NCBI GenBank assembly: GCA_024280485.1
Contig: JAJRQB010000072.1
Location: 1 to 48,495, forward strand
Direction: 5' to 3'
DNA from: Deltaproteobacteria bacterium
GTDB lineage: Bacteria > Desulfobacterota > Desulfuromonadia > Desulfuromonadales > Geopsychrobacteraceae
Length of the DNA: 48,495 bases
Shown here: positions 35,919-44,103 of the stretch, piece by piece
Layout of the letters: every line of letters starts with the position of its first letter
Position numbering within the stretch: the stretch's first letter is position 1
Notes under the pieces: generated by a model
What the model was told of the DNA's origin: nothing
Database searches by the model: none
What the model saw: the letters and a program-made list of their open reading frames with translations, nothing else
Made by a program: the position numbers and the translations under genes

Positions 35919-37787
35919 ATGGAGAAGACATCCCAACGAATAGCTCAATTGACCCTGGTATCACGCCTTGGTCAGTCACTGAACGCCGCAACCAACCTCG
36001 AAAGCCTTTACGCGGTTATTCCTGCTGTTTTATTCGAACATGCTTCTTCAACAGGCGTCATTCTCCGTCCAGCTCTGGATGAAAATAACAATCTCAAATC
36101 ACAATACATGAGGACCGCAATAACAGACCCGGCCCAATTGGCGTATCTCCTCCAGCAAGAACAGACGATCAGCGAAAAAGTGTTGCGTAGCGGTCGCAGC
36201 CACCTGGAGACTCTGCTTGACAAACAAGGCAAACTCCCTCCCTGCCTCTACTGTATTCCACTCCGTGTCCATGGTCACAACCTTGGTACACTCAGTTTTC
36301 TCGGGGGCAGCGGTGAAGAACGTGCTCCTTTCCGCCTCGATCAACAACAATTGATGCTGACCTGCAGTTTTCAAATCGCCCAGGCAATAGAGCAACAACT
36401 AACGACAGAGCGACTGCGTCAAGTATCAGCAGCAGATGCGCAGAACCTGCAGGATATCTCGCTGCTTTACCGCATCAGTCAACTCTTGCACAGCACGCAG
36501 GCAACAGACAACTTGATACATCTGATTCTTTCGCTGCTGGTCCATCCTCAGGGTGGAGCCTTTCAACGCGCGATGCTCTTCATGGTCAACGAACGCAGTA
36601 ACAGCTTGCAAGGCATTCTAGGTGTCACCCGCGAAACGGCCGGATTGCTCCTCCCGGAAGGGCTACCTGCCGAAAGTCAGCAACTCCTGATACCACCTGA
36701 TGTAATGAATGCTCAGAAGCAAACTGAATTTTCCCGTCAGGTCATGCAGTTACGTGTACCTCTGGATGACTCGCACAGCTGCATAGCTCGTGTTGTGCGG
36801 GAACAACAGGCAATCCTGATCGAACGTCCACCGCACCCTGATGACAATTTTTCTCAACAAATAAGACTCCGGGATCATGCCTGCATCCCTCTGATTGCTC
36901 GTCAGCAAGTGCTCTGTGTCCTCGCAATCGACAACTTCGGCACCCAAGAAAAAATCACGGGGCAACGCCTGAGATTTATGGAACTTTTTGCCGCTCAGGC
37001 AAGCATAGCACTCGATAATGTCCAACTTGTTCATAACATCGAATCAGCCCATCAAAGCCTTCGAGAAACTCAAGAACGGCTCATGCAACGCGAAAAGATG
37101 GCGACAATCGGTGAAATGTCCGCCTCAGTGGCTCATGAATTACGCAACCCTCTTGTTTCAGTGGGGGGGTTTGCGCGTCGGTTGTGCCAGAAACTACAAC
37201 CTGACAGTAATGAATTTCAGTACGCCACTATCATCCACGAAGAGACCAAGCGGCTGGAGAAAATGCTCAATAAAATCCTCAACTTTTCCCGCCAGAGCGA
37301 CTTGGCTCCGACCTCTTTCAGCCTATACCGGGTTCTCGAACAAGCCCTTTTGATTGAAAGAGAAAAACTTTCAAAAGCTGGCATTGCGTTGACAACCGAA
37401 ATGACAGATCACTTGCCCCCACTACAAGGAGACCCAGAGCAAATCGAGCAAGTTCTAGTCAATCTGATCAGCAATGCTCGCCAGGCAACACAACAAGGAG
37501 GTCAGTTAACTCTGCGTTTAAAAGAAGCTCATCTCCGAGGAGATAAAGCCGTGCGGATTGAAATTCAAGACACCGGCGAAGGAATCCCACCAGAGATGTT
37601 ACGCAACATTTTCACTCCCTTTTTCACAACCCGCAAACAAGGGACCGGTCTCGGTCTGTCGATCTGTCACCGAATTATTGAACACCACCAAGGAGAGCTC
37701 AAGGCCGCCAACCACCAAAATGGTGCTATTTTCAGCATCACCCTCCCGCTTCATCTCAAACAAAAGCCCGTCAAAAAACGTGATTGA
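35919..37787 (+). CDS. GAF-domain sensor histidine kinase
   Basis: 622 residues. Two GAF-like domains (about 15-165 and 185-365), a coiled linker, HisKA with His in MSASVAHELRNPLVSVGGFA, and HATPase with NLISNARQATQQGG, DTGEGIPPEM and GTGLGLSI. No membrane segment. The NtrB/AtoS-like H-box and separate ATPase suggest it could pair with an NtrC-type regulator; one lies at 44104 but pairing is only speculation. No strong ribosome site before the ATG. Follows the dksA-type gene on the same strand. Confidence 0.9.
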   Translation: MEKTSQRIAQLTLVSRLGQSLNAATNLESLYAVIPAVLFEHASSTGVILRPALDENNNLKSQYMRTAITDPAQLAYLLQQEQTISEKVLRSGRSHLETLLDKQGKLPPCLYCIPLRVHGHNLGTLSFLGGSGEERAPFRLDQQQLMLTCSFQIAQAIEQQLTTERLRQVSAADAQNLQDISLLYRISQLLHSTQATDNLIHLILSLLVHPQGGAFQRAMLFMVNERSNSLQGILGVTRETAGLLLPEGLPAESQQLLIPPDVMNAQKQTEFSRQVMQLRVPLDDSHSCIARVVREQQAILIERPPHPDDNFSQQIRLRDHACIPLIARQQVLCVLAIDNFGTQEKITGQRLRFMELFAAQASIALDNVQLVHNIESAHQSLRETQERLMQREKMATIGEMSASVAHELRNPLVSVGGFARRLCQKLQPDSNEFQYATIIHEETKRLEKMLNKILNFSRQSDLAPTSFSLYRVLEQALLIEREKLSKAGIALTTEMTDHLPPLQGDPEQIEQVLVNLISNARQATQQGGQLTLRLKEAHLRGDKAVRIEIQDTGEGIPPEMLRNIFTPFFTTRKQGTGLGLSICHRIIEHHQGELKAANHQNGAIFSITLPLHLKQKPVKKRD

Positions 37788-37949
37788 CTGAGCAGACAAC
37801 CAACAGCCCATTTGTCCCTACGGCCTCAAAGACATCACGGAAAAACAGCAGTTTATCAACTCTGCTGACGGCAGCCTCGAGCTCCTAGACGAGCGGCAGC
37901 AACTCGCCTCCCCCCTCCTACTAAAAACAAAACCTGAGCCCCTCACCAA

Positions 37950-37977
37950 TTGACAACCTTTCGGAATCCGCTAGAAT
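37950..37977 (+). promoter_or_regulatory. Sigma70 promoter of the CBS-domain gene
   Basis: TTGACA (37950-37955), 16-base spacer, TAGAAT (37972-37977); predicted start near 37984, leaving a leader of about 40 bases before the CBS gene. Confidence 0.8.
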
Positions 37978-38022
37978 TGTTGAAGTAATATTCATCTCTG
38001 AGATTCAGAATGGAGGCTCGCA

Positions 38023-38463
38023 ATGACCAAAACAATCCGTGACGTACTGAAAAGCAAGGGAGGCACCATAATCAGTATCGGTGCTGACGCGACCGTTTAT
38101 GAGGCGCTGGAATTGATGGCTTCCGAGAATGTCGGAGCCCTTCTTGTTATGGAGAGAGAGAAGGTGACCGGTATCATCTCCGAGCGTGAATATGCGCGAA
38201 AAGTGATTCTCGAAGGACGCTCATCCCTCAAGACGGCCGTTAAGAAGATCATGGTCACCAATGTCCTCTACTTCACCCCTGAGATGAGTGTGGAAGAGGG
38301 TTTGGCATTGATGACCGACAAGCGCTGCCGCCATTTTCCTGTTTTTGAAAATAAGAAGTTAGTCGGAATGATATCCATCGGCGACTTGGTTAAAGCACAT
38401 ATCTCTGACAAAGATTTCTTGATTGACCAACTGGAGAACTACATCCTCGGCCCCCCGACATGA
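38023..38463 (+). CDS. CBS-domain pair protein
   Basis: 146 residues consisting of two CBS motifs: residues 8-63 (VGALLVMEREKVTGIISERE) and 72-130 (CRHFPVFENKKLVGMISIGDLVKA). Such stand-alone pairs bind adenine nucleotides, often as energy sensors, and partner enzymes are unknown. GGAGG lies 8 bases before the ATG. Own promoter at 37950; a terminator follows at 38669. Nothing in the neighbours fixes its role. Confidence 0.92.
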   Translation: MTKTIRDVLKSKGGTIISIGADATVYEALELMASENVGALLVMEREKVTGIISEREYARKVILEGRSSLKTAVKKIMVTNVLYFTPEMSVEEGLALMTDKRCRHFPVFENKKLVGMISIGDLVKAHISDKDFLIDQLENYILGPPT

Positions 38464-38576
38464 CTCATCATTACTGTTCAGTTCGCCGGGAGAGCCAGTC
38501 CTGTACCGCCGAGGGACCTTCTCAAGAGAGAATCCAGAATACAGGTCAAGACAAACCCATCTCTAACGGCAGGGAT

Positions 38577-38595
38577 AAGCCCTACCGTAGGGCTT
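38577..38595 (+). other. Perfect hairpin in the 3' region of the CBS gene
   Basis: AAGCCCTA and TAGGGCTT form a perfect 8-base stem with a 3-base loop. No T-run follows, so it is not a simple terminator. It lies in the 205 bases between the CBS stop and the terminator, where no reading frame is convincing; a 3'-UTR-derived RNA or stability hairpin is conceivable. Confidence 0.5.
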
Positions 38596-38668
38596 CAAAT
38601 GATCATTTCAGCTATAAATTTATCGGCATATGCACCCCTAAAAATCCTCACCAGCGTCACCAAAGAAA

Positions 38669-38705
38669 AAGAGGTTAGCGATTTTTCGCCAACCTCTTTT
38701 TAATT
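38669..38705 (+). terminator. Intrinsic terminator downstream of the CBS gene
   Basis: AGAGGTTAGCG paired with CGCCAACCTCT (one A-C mismatch), preceded by an A-run and followed by TTTTT. Ends the CBS transcript. Confidence 0.85.
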
Positions 38706-38846
38706 CAATAACCACAATATAAAACCTGCTCGGTCCTTGAGCTCTTCTCTCCCTACTTAAACACTTATTGCTCAAAGCGGATGAAACTGGCAGCAATCAT
38801 CCCTGCACCCAGACATTAATACTACAGGCTGAGCTCCCGCATGAGC

Positions 38847-39047
38847 TTAATGCATGGGCCACGGCGCACGCTGCTCCAGTCCGTCCCATGGCACACCGAG
38901 ACTCTGACGAATTTCATCCCTTTCAACATCCACCCAACCACTGGCGCGACGAATTTTTTTGATTTTCATGTTCGCAACCAGGATGTCGAGCATGTCATTA
39001 CGAACCATGTCAAAACGGCCATCCCCATACATGACACGTATCAGCAT
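38847..39047 (-). CDS. Small conserved-looking protein (Geobacter short family)
   Basis: 66 residues, beginning MLIRVMYGDGRFDMV and containing RRASGWVDVERDEIR. I recall similar short proteins with R(V/I)xYxDGRxDMVK and SGWVxxGxDxIR in Geobacter genomes; function unknown. The ribosome site is excellent (AAGGAGGT, 5 bases before the ATG), which supports a real gene despite the small size. Basic and likely cytoplasmic, no Cys. It lies alone between the CBS terminator and the sRNA candidate. Confidence 0.72.
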   Translation of the reverse strand: MLIRVMYGDGRFDMVRNDMLDILVANMKIKKIRRASGWVDVERDEIRQSLGVPWDGLEQRAPWPMH

Positions 39048-39223
39048 AACGTACCTCCTTGCTACAATTTACTCTGGCTGATTCAACAATCAAAGCCCCA
39101 AAGGAAACAGGGTTAGCTCTACTGACTGAGGGCTTACGAGGCAGTCGTCCCCGCTCTCAACATTCAGAATATAATTAATCACCGAAAAATGAAACCTTTT
39201 TCGTCAACAATACAACTTTCTTC

Positions 39224-39251
39224 TTGACAACTCTTCGTGGATGGTTAATAT
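39224..39251 (+). promoter_or_regulatory. Near-consensus sigma70 promoter of a short transcript
   Basis: TTGACA (39224-39229), 16-base spacer, TAATAT (39246-39251). Predicted start near 39257-39260. No gene follows before a strong terminator ending at 39322. Confidence 0.75.
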
Positions 39252-39256
39252 TCTCA

Positions 39257-39322
39257 GTCAACGGATGCTCTAAGTATCCGGAAGCCCGGTGACCCCCCCC
39301 CTCCGTCACCGGGCTTCTTTTT
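39257..39322 (+). ncRNA. Candidate small RNA, about 66 nt
   Basis: Between the promoter at 39224 and a Rho-independent terminator lies a short RNA with two hairpins: CGGAT/ATCCG (about 39262-39280) and GCCCGGTGAC (39284-39293) paired with GTCACCGGGC (39305-39314), then TTCTTTTT. The terminator loop is CCCCCCCCTCC, able to pair with Shine-Dalgarno GGAGG. I do not recognise a known family. It could instead be a strong attenuator without downstream gene. Confidence 0.6.
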
Positions 39323-39500
39323 ATTTACGCTCCACCCCGCCAGCACATCCCGATGCCCACGATAAAACATATCATTATTTCAAACCTTTAAAAAATTAAA
39401 ACGCCCCAATCTCTCCGCTTGCGACCGGGCCCTATTGCAGTTATCATTTAAATTGAACTGTGGCACCACCTTCTTGCATAAATAGAAAGTTGAGAGAAGC

Positions 39501-39950
39501 GTGAAAAAACATTTATTACTTTGTGTCGAAATTGAAGAGACTGCCGCCCGCATCTATCGCCAGCTAGCGACCTCCAACAAACTGCCCAGACAATTAAAGG
39601 TAATCCTGAAGAGCCTAGCGGATGACGAAGACGATCATGCATCACAACTGCGTTTTGCACTGCGCTTTTCTACCGGCTCAGATTTCACCCTTAAATCATC
39701 AGACCTGGCTCCCACTCAGGCTTTGCTGGACCGAGCAAAAGCCCTGCTAGAAAAAACCATCCAGCTAGATTTTGATGTCAAACAGGTGATCGAGGCAGGG
39801 ACAGAACTGGAGCAGGATTTCTGCAGTATACATATCGAAAACAGCCTGGAGTTCAAAGACGAAAGCTTGAAAAAGATGTTTGCAGCACTGGCCCAGGACG
39901 ATAAAATTCATAACCAGAAATTATTCGACGCCAAAACAAAGTTTCTATAA
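39501..39950 (+). CDS. Ferritin-like domain protein, unknown role
   Basis: 149 residues, GTG start with a weak ribosome site (GAGAGAA). First helix IEETAARIYRQLA, then an ExxH in LADDEDDHASQL. In the fourth helix ExxH is replaced by DDKIHNQ, and helix three carries ELEQDFCSIHIENSLEF. This pattern is a distant rubrerythrin/ferritin-like four-helix bundle with a partial diiron site. It is the third ferritin-like gene in the window. A clean terminator follows at 39970. Confidence 0.72.
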   Translation: MKKHLLLCVEIEETAARIYRQLATSNKLPRQLKVILKSLADDEDDHASQLRFALRFSTGSDFTLKSSDLAPTQALLDRAKALLEKTIQLDFDVKQVIEAGTELEQDFCSIHIENSLEFKDESLKKMFAALAQDDKIHNQKLFDAKTKFL

Positions 39951-39969
39951 AATCTGCTTTTATTAAATC

Positions 39970-40008
39970 AAAAAGGCCCCATTCGAGCATGCCGAACGGG
40001 GCCTTTTT
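39970..40008. terminator. Bidirectional terminator between ferritin-like gene and hypE
   Basis: AAAAAGGCCCCATTCG paired with CGAACGGGGCCTTTTT, A-run on one side and T-run on the other, between convergent genes; usable for both strands. Confidence 0.92.
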
Positions 40009-40025
40009 GTAAAATAATCGCTGTC

Positions 40026-41042
40026 TCAACAGATTCGCGGCAGTTGCTCTCCGGCAAGCATCTCGATTGCTCGCAGTCCCCCAATGGCTGTGCGCATCAT
40101 CACACGGCCTGCTGAAGTCTCAGTCACTTCACCAATAATGACCGCTTGCTCGCCGAACTCGCAAGTCTGCATTGTCACCAAGGCATCCTCAGCAATATTG
40201 GCGGCAACAATCGCCAACAACTTGCCTTCATTGGCAACAAACAACGGGTCGAGACCAAGAATGGCACAGGCTCCTGCCACCGCATCGCTCACCGGCAAGG
40301 CCTCTTCTGCCAGACAGATATCTACCCCTGACTGCAAGGCGATCTCCTTAAGCGTTGTCGCCACACCACCACGCGTTGGATCACGCAACACATGAATAGC
40401 GGTTCCATATTCAGCCAACAATCGGGCAACCATGGCGTTCAAGGGGGCGCTGTCGGTCGCAATCTCTGATTGCAGGGCCAACCCCTCACGACTGGCCAAC
40501 ACCGCCATGCCATGATCACCGATATTACCGTTGATCAACACCTTGTCTCCTGGCTTGGCTCCACGACCAACCGGCCTCAGTTCATGATCAAAGACTCCGA
40601 GTCCCGAGGTATTGATAAATATTTTATCACCCTTGCCACGTGGGACTACCTTGGTATCTCCAGTGACAATCTTAACTCCTGCCTTATCGGCTGCGACCTT
40701 CATCGACTGAAGAATCTCTCGCAGTTCAGCCAGCCTGAGCCCCTCTTCGAGGATCAAGCCGACACTCAACGCCATAGGCCGAGCACCACTCATTGCCAAA
40801 TCGTTCACCGTACCGTTAACGGCCAGGTCCCCAATATTTCCGCCAGGAAAACGAATCGGATCGACCACGTAGCTATCAGTGGTAAAGGCAATTTGATCAC
40901 CCTTGATCCCATTGAGGACCGCAGCATCGTTCTGCTCGGCCTGATCGACCTGGGACAGAATCGGGATAATCAACTCATCAAGCAGTTGATGGCTCAACTT
41001 CCCGCCGCTGCCATGACCAAGCAGGATAATATCATCCTTCAC
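40026..41042 (-). CDS. hypE: Hydrogenase maturation protein HypE
   Basis: Dehydrates the carbamoyl group on its C-terminal Cys to cyanide, donated to the hydrogenase iron. The 338 residues resemble PurM: LGHGSGGK near the start, FTTDSYVVDP, GDTKVVPRG, LRDPTRGGVATTL, and the essential C-terminal PRIC. Starts at GTG 41042 with AAGGAG 7 bases upstream. Separated from hypD by 295 bases containing a dispersed element. HypF, its usual partner, is not in the window. Confidence 0.96.
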   Translation of the reverse strand: MKDDIILLGHGSGGKLSHQLLDELIIPILSQVDQAEQNDAAVLNGIKGDQIAFTTDSYVVDPIRFPGGNIGDLAVNGTVNDLAMSGARPMALSVGLILEEGLRLAELREILQSMKVAADKAGVKIVTGDTKVVPRGKGDKIFINTSGLGVFDHELRPVGRGAKPGDKVLINGNIGDHGMAVLASREGLALQSEIATDSAPLNAMVARLLAEYGTAIHVLRDPTRGGVATTLKEIALQSGVDICLAEEALPVSDAVAGACAILGLDPLFVANEGKLLAIVAANIAEDALVTMQTCEFGEQAVIIGEVTETSAGRVMMRTAIGGLRAIEMLAGEQLPRIC

Positions 41043-41180
41043 AAATATACTCCTTCAAGCCACCGCAAAAGGGGGCAGATAAGGGTTCAGCTGCAAGGCT
41101 TGCGAAAGCTGAAAGCTGAGGCGTAGCTACGTCGAAGATTGAAGATTGAGCATAACGCAGCAGATGAGGCCGACAGGCGA

Positions 41181-41340
41181 CTGTCGGGCTATCCGAGCTG
41201 TAGCGAAAATCTGGGTGTTTGAGAACAGATTTTGGCGCCCTCGAGAGCTCATAGCCATAGCTATGGGCTGAAGATTAGCTAAAATATGGTCCAAACAGTC
41301 AGATTTGCAGCCAGCTCATGGCTAGTCCGAGAGTTTCCTA
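41181..41340. repeat. MITE-like dispersed element, copy B (hypD/hypE gap)
   Basis: About 160 bases alignable end to end with copy A at 7403-7569. Shared blocks include AGCGAAAATCTG/AGCGAAAATTTG, TTTGAGAxCAGATTTT, the palindromic core CATAGCCATAGCTATGGG, and ATTTGCAGCC followed by TCATGG. The outer end again coincides with a stop codon (hypD TAG, 41340-41338). Terminal repeats are weaker than in copy A. A further ~85 bases toward hypE contain short GCTGAAAGCTGA-type repeats and no gene. Confidence 0.75.
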
Positions 41341-42432
41341 ACAGTCCCCGTATTTATATTCCGCAGCGCAGGTTCCTTCGCTGCTCACCATACAAGCACC
41401 AATCGGATGCTCCGGTGTGCAAGTCTTACGGAACAGCGGACAATCCTTTGCGCTGACTTTCCCCTTAAGGATTTCGCCACAGAGGCAACCCTTGTGTTCG
41501 CGCGGTTCCTCCACCTCGACCGGCAGGGCGATTAAAGCGTCAAACTTTTGGTAGGCTTCGCGCAACCGCAGACCGCTCTCCGGGATCAGGCCTATTCCAC
41601 GCCATTCAGCGTCACAGGGCTCAAAAACCTTGGCCAGTATTGCCTGCGCTGTTTGGTTGCCTGCGGGTTTAACGATACGGCTGTACTCACATTCGACCTT
41701 TGCTTCGCCCGCCACAACCTGTCGCACCAACATCTGAATACCACGCAGCATATCGACCGGTTCAAAACCTGTGACCACACAGGGCACACCAAAGTCTTCG
41801 GCCAGAGGTTGGTAGGCATCTGATCCAATCACCGCACTGACATGGGCAGGACAGATATAGCCATCAACCTTGAGTTCAGGATCACTGGTCAAGGCGATCA
41901 TCGGGGCTGGCATCGTTTTATGCGCACAGAGCACGAAAAAATTTTTCAGATTCCGCTTTTCTGCTTCGAGCAGACTGCCGCCTATGGTCGGAGCCGTTGT
42001 CTCGAATCCAACTCCGAGAAAGACGACTGTCTTCTCGGGATTCTTTTCTGCTATTGAGACTGCATCAAGCGGCGAGTAGACGATCCGCACATCGGCACCT
42101 TCGGCTTTTTCGCGCTGCAGATTACTGGTCGAACCGGGCACACGGACCATATCGCCGAAAGTAGCAACAATCGTCTGCGGTCGGCGTGCGTAAGCCACCG
42201 CCTGATCGACATAACTGATCGGGGTCACGCAAACCGGGCAGCCTGGGCCACTCACCAAGCGCACCTGCGCAGGCAACAAACTGCGAATGCCGTGCTGGTA
42301 AATCGACATGGTGTGAGTGCCGCAAACCTCCATCAGGGTCATACGGCCATCATACCCCTGAACATCTTTGCTGATTGCTGCGACCAGCGCTTTTGCCAAT
42401 GCCGGATCGCGATATTCACTGCTGTACTTCAC
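41338..42432 (-). CDS. hypD: Hydrogenase maturation protein HypD
   Basis: Iron-sulfur scaffold that, with HypC, assembles the Fe(CN)2CO unit. The 364 residues carry EVCGTHTMSIYQHGIRSLLP, GPGCPVCVTP, GFETTAPT, and the Cys-rich C-terminus CLCGEILKGKVSAKDCPLF...GACMVSSEG typical of HypD. The GTG start overlaps the hypC stop (GTGA), so the two are co-translated. Confidence 0.97.
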   Translation of the reverse strand: MKYSSEYRDPALAKALVAAISKDVQGYDGRMTLMEVCGTHTMSIYQHGIRSLLPAQVRLVSGPGCPVCVTPISYVDQAVAYARRPQTIVATFGDMVRVPGSTSNLQREKAEGADVRIVYSPLDAVSIAEKNPEKTVVFLGVGFETTAPTIGGSLLEAEKRNLKNFFVLCAHKTMPAPMIALTSDPELKVDGYICPAHVSAVIGSDAYQPLAEDFGVPCVVTGFEPVDMLRGIQMLVRQVVAGEAKVECEYSRIVKPAGNQTAQAILAKVFEPCDAEWRGIGLIPESGLRLREAYQKFDALIALPVEVEEPREHKGCLCGEILKGKVSAKDCPLFRKTCTPEHPIGACMVSSEGTCAAEYKYGDC

Positions 42433-42662
42433 ACTTCGACTCCGCCACCAGCGTCGAGGACTTCACGAAAGATATCGAGAGTCTTCTGTGCTTCGACCGG
42501 ATCGATCTTTTCAATCGCGAATCCGGCATGGATCAACACATAATCGCCGACAACCGCATCTTCCAGCATCAGCAGGCTCGCCTCACGGCGCACGCCATCC
42601 ACCTCACAGATTGCAGTCCCCTCAGCAATTTCGACAATTTTCATCGGTACGGCCAGACACAT
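42429..42662 (-). CDS. hypC: Hydrogenase assembly chaperone HypC
   Basis: 77-residue HypC/HybG family chaperone. Starts MCLAVPMKIVEI with the essential Cys2 used for iron binding; GDYVLIHAGFAIEKID is the conserved core. I chose the ATG at 42662 because AAGGAG precedes it; the frame is open to 42707. The 86-base gap to hypB holds a degenerate repeat. Confidence 0.96.
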   Translation of the reverse strand: MCLAVPMKIVEIAEGTAICEVDGVRREASLLMLEDAVVGDYVLIHAGFAIEKIDPVEAQKTLDIFREVLDAGGGVEV

Positions 42663-42684
42663 GATTTTATCTCCTTGCAGTCCT

Positions 42685-42714
42685 CGCCACGGAGGCACTA
42701 AAGACACTGAGAAA
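42685..42714. repeat. Possible remnant of a CACGGAG-type dispersed repeat
   Basis: The hypB-hypC gap contains CGCCACGGAGGCACTAAAG followed by ACACTGAGAAAA. It resembles the CACGGAG(A/G)CACAGAG repeats scattered in many environmental genomes. Only one copy is seen here, so the call is weak. Confidence 0.35.
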
Positions 42715-42748
42715 ACCTGAAAAAAGTAATTCTGCTAAAGTTTTTACT

Positions 42749-43480
42749 TTACCCTCTGGCCTTCTCGGCCACCTTTTCCTTCAGCCACCCGTACCACTGG
42801 TCGAGGCCTTCTCCGCTGTAACAGGAGACCTCAAATATCTGGATACCGGGATGCACCCGTTCGGCATATTCACGACATTTGGCAACATCGAATCGGACAT
42901 GGGGCAGCAGATCAATTTTATTGATCAGCATAATTTCACTGGCACGAAACATCTGCGGATACTTGAGAGGCTTATCTTCCCCCTCGGTGACCGACAGTAG
43001 CGATACCTTGAAATCTTCACCCAGATCAAAAGACGCAGGACAAACCAGATTGCCAACGTTTTCAATCATCAGCAGCTGCACCGCATTGAGATCAAAATAC
43101 TCAAGACCATGACCAACCATATGGGCATCAAGGTGGCAACCTGCCCCGGTATTGATCTGATGGGCCGGAGTGCCTGTCGCAGCGATTCTGTCGGCATCAT
43201 TGGTCGTTTGCTGATCACCTTCGAGAACGGCAAAATTGATTTCACTCTTCAAATCAACCAGAGTCTTCTCGAGCAGAGTGGTTTTACCACTGCCTGGCGA
43301 GCTGACCAGGTTGAGGGTGAATATTCCCTGGTTGGCAAAAAGCACGCGGTTCCCTGCCGCCAGACGATTATTTTTAGAGAGGATATCCTCCTCCACGCTA
43401 ATGGTCTTGCGTGACACATCGCTCTCTGCGTGATGATGGTGGTTATGATCAGCAGGGCCGCAGCCACAGTCGATACACAT
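42749..43480 (-). CDS. hypB: Hydrogenase nickel-incorporation GTPase HypB
   Basis: Delivers nickel to the large subunit precursor. The 243 residues begin CIDCGCG, the high-affinity N-terminal nickel site, followed by DHNHHHHAE. The SIMIBI GTPase domain has SSPGSGKTTLLE and LEGDQQT; NKIDLLPHVRFDV is G4. ATG 2 bases after the hypA stop; hypA-B are coupled. Confidence 0.97.
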   Translation of the reverse strand: MCIDCGCGPADHNHHHHAESDVSRKTISVEEDILSKNNRLAAGNRVLFANQGIFTLNLVSSPGSGKTTLLEKTLVDLKSEINFAVLEGDQQTTNDADRIAATGTPAHQINTGAGCHLDAHMVGHGLEYFDLNAVQLLMIENVGNLVCPASFDLGEDFKVSLLSVTEGEDKPLKYPQMFRASEIMLINKIDLLPHVRFDVAKCREYAERVHPGIQIFEVSCYSGEGLDQWYGWLKEKVAEKARG

Positions 43481-43482
43481 GA

Positions 43483-43824
43483 TCAGTCGATCTCCATTTC
43501 CTTAATGCGTAATTCCTCACCACAGATCAGGTCGCCGGAAGCACTGTCACAAGCGGGACAACAGGCCAGCAGATCGGTCAGTGGGTAATCCAGCGCGCAG
43601 TCGCGGCAGCGAGCCTTGGCCGGAACCGCTTCGATAATCAGCCGACTCCCTTCCAGCAGGCTGTTTTTACTACAGGCTTCGTAACAAAACTCCAGGGCTT
43701 CGGCAACAACTCCAGCCAGGGACCCAATCTCCAGGGTGACAGAATGGATCTTTTTGGCCTGCTGCCCTGCGGCGGTGCGCAGCGCAATCTCGACAATGCT
43801 CTGAGTGATTCCAAGTTCGTGCAA
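43483..43824 (-). CDS. hypA: Hydrogenase nickel chaperone HypA
   Basis: 113 residues with MHELGITQSIVEIAL (His2 binds nickel) and two zinc-binding Cys pairs (CRDC...CPAC). Starts with TTG at 43824, AAGGA 6 bases upstream; the second residue is the required His, which supports this start. First gene of hypABCDE. A small hairpin (43836-43850) lies just upstream of the ribosome site. No clear promoter was seen in 43851-44060 on this strand. Confidence 0.95.
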   Translation of the reverse strand: MHELGITQSIVEIALRTAAGQQAKKIHSVTLEIGSLAGVVAEALEFCYEACSKNSLLEGSRLIIEAVPAKARCRDCALDYPLTDLLACCPACDSASGDLICGEELRIKEMEID

Positions 43825-44064
43825 AACTTTTCCTTTTCCCCAACGGGGAAGGTTCCGCTATAGTCTTAATAATTCGTTGTTCTGTTCCGTCAGACTTTCA
43901 ATCGACTTGCAAAAAAAGCAAGAGACCCATAAAAAGGCGGCACTCTTTTTGTATATTATCCAGATGCCGGTCACGACAGAGCAATTACTATAGATTCAAT
44001 CCGGCAGAAAAATCAAGCAGCGAAAATCCATATTCTGCCCTTAATTCACATATTTAGAGTATTT

Positions 44065-44078
44065 AACCGTATACGGTT
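44065..44078. promoter_or_regulatory. Perfect 14-bp palindrome before the response-regulator gene
   Basis: AACCGTATACGGTT lies 26 bases upstream of the regulator ATG and about 240 bases from hypA on the other strand. A GGTATAC-like relative occurs in the hydrogenase upstream region at 45595-45601. Plausible regulator binding site, perhaps autoregulatory. Confidence 0.45.
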
Positions 44079-44103
44079 CACGAGTCCCACGGAGCACTGA
44101 CTG

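Noticed and set aside
39241-39273. Ten-codon open frame (MVNILSQRML) inside the sRNA candidate
   Set aside because: Its ATG lies upstream of the predicted transcription start and lacks a ribosome site; a leader peptide is not supported.
39459-39478. TGGCAC...TTGCA resembling a sigma54 promoter upstream of the ferritin-like gene
   Set aside because: GG and GC are separated by 12 bases rather than the required 10, so it is unlikely to be recognised by sigma54.
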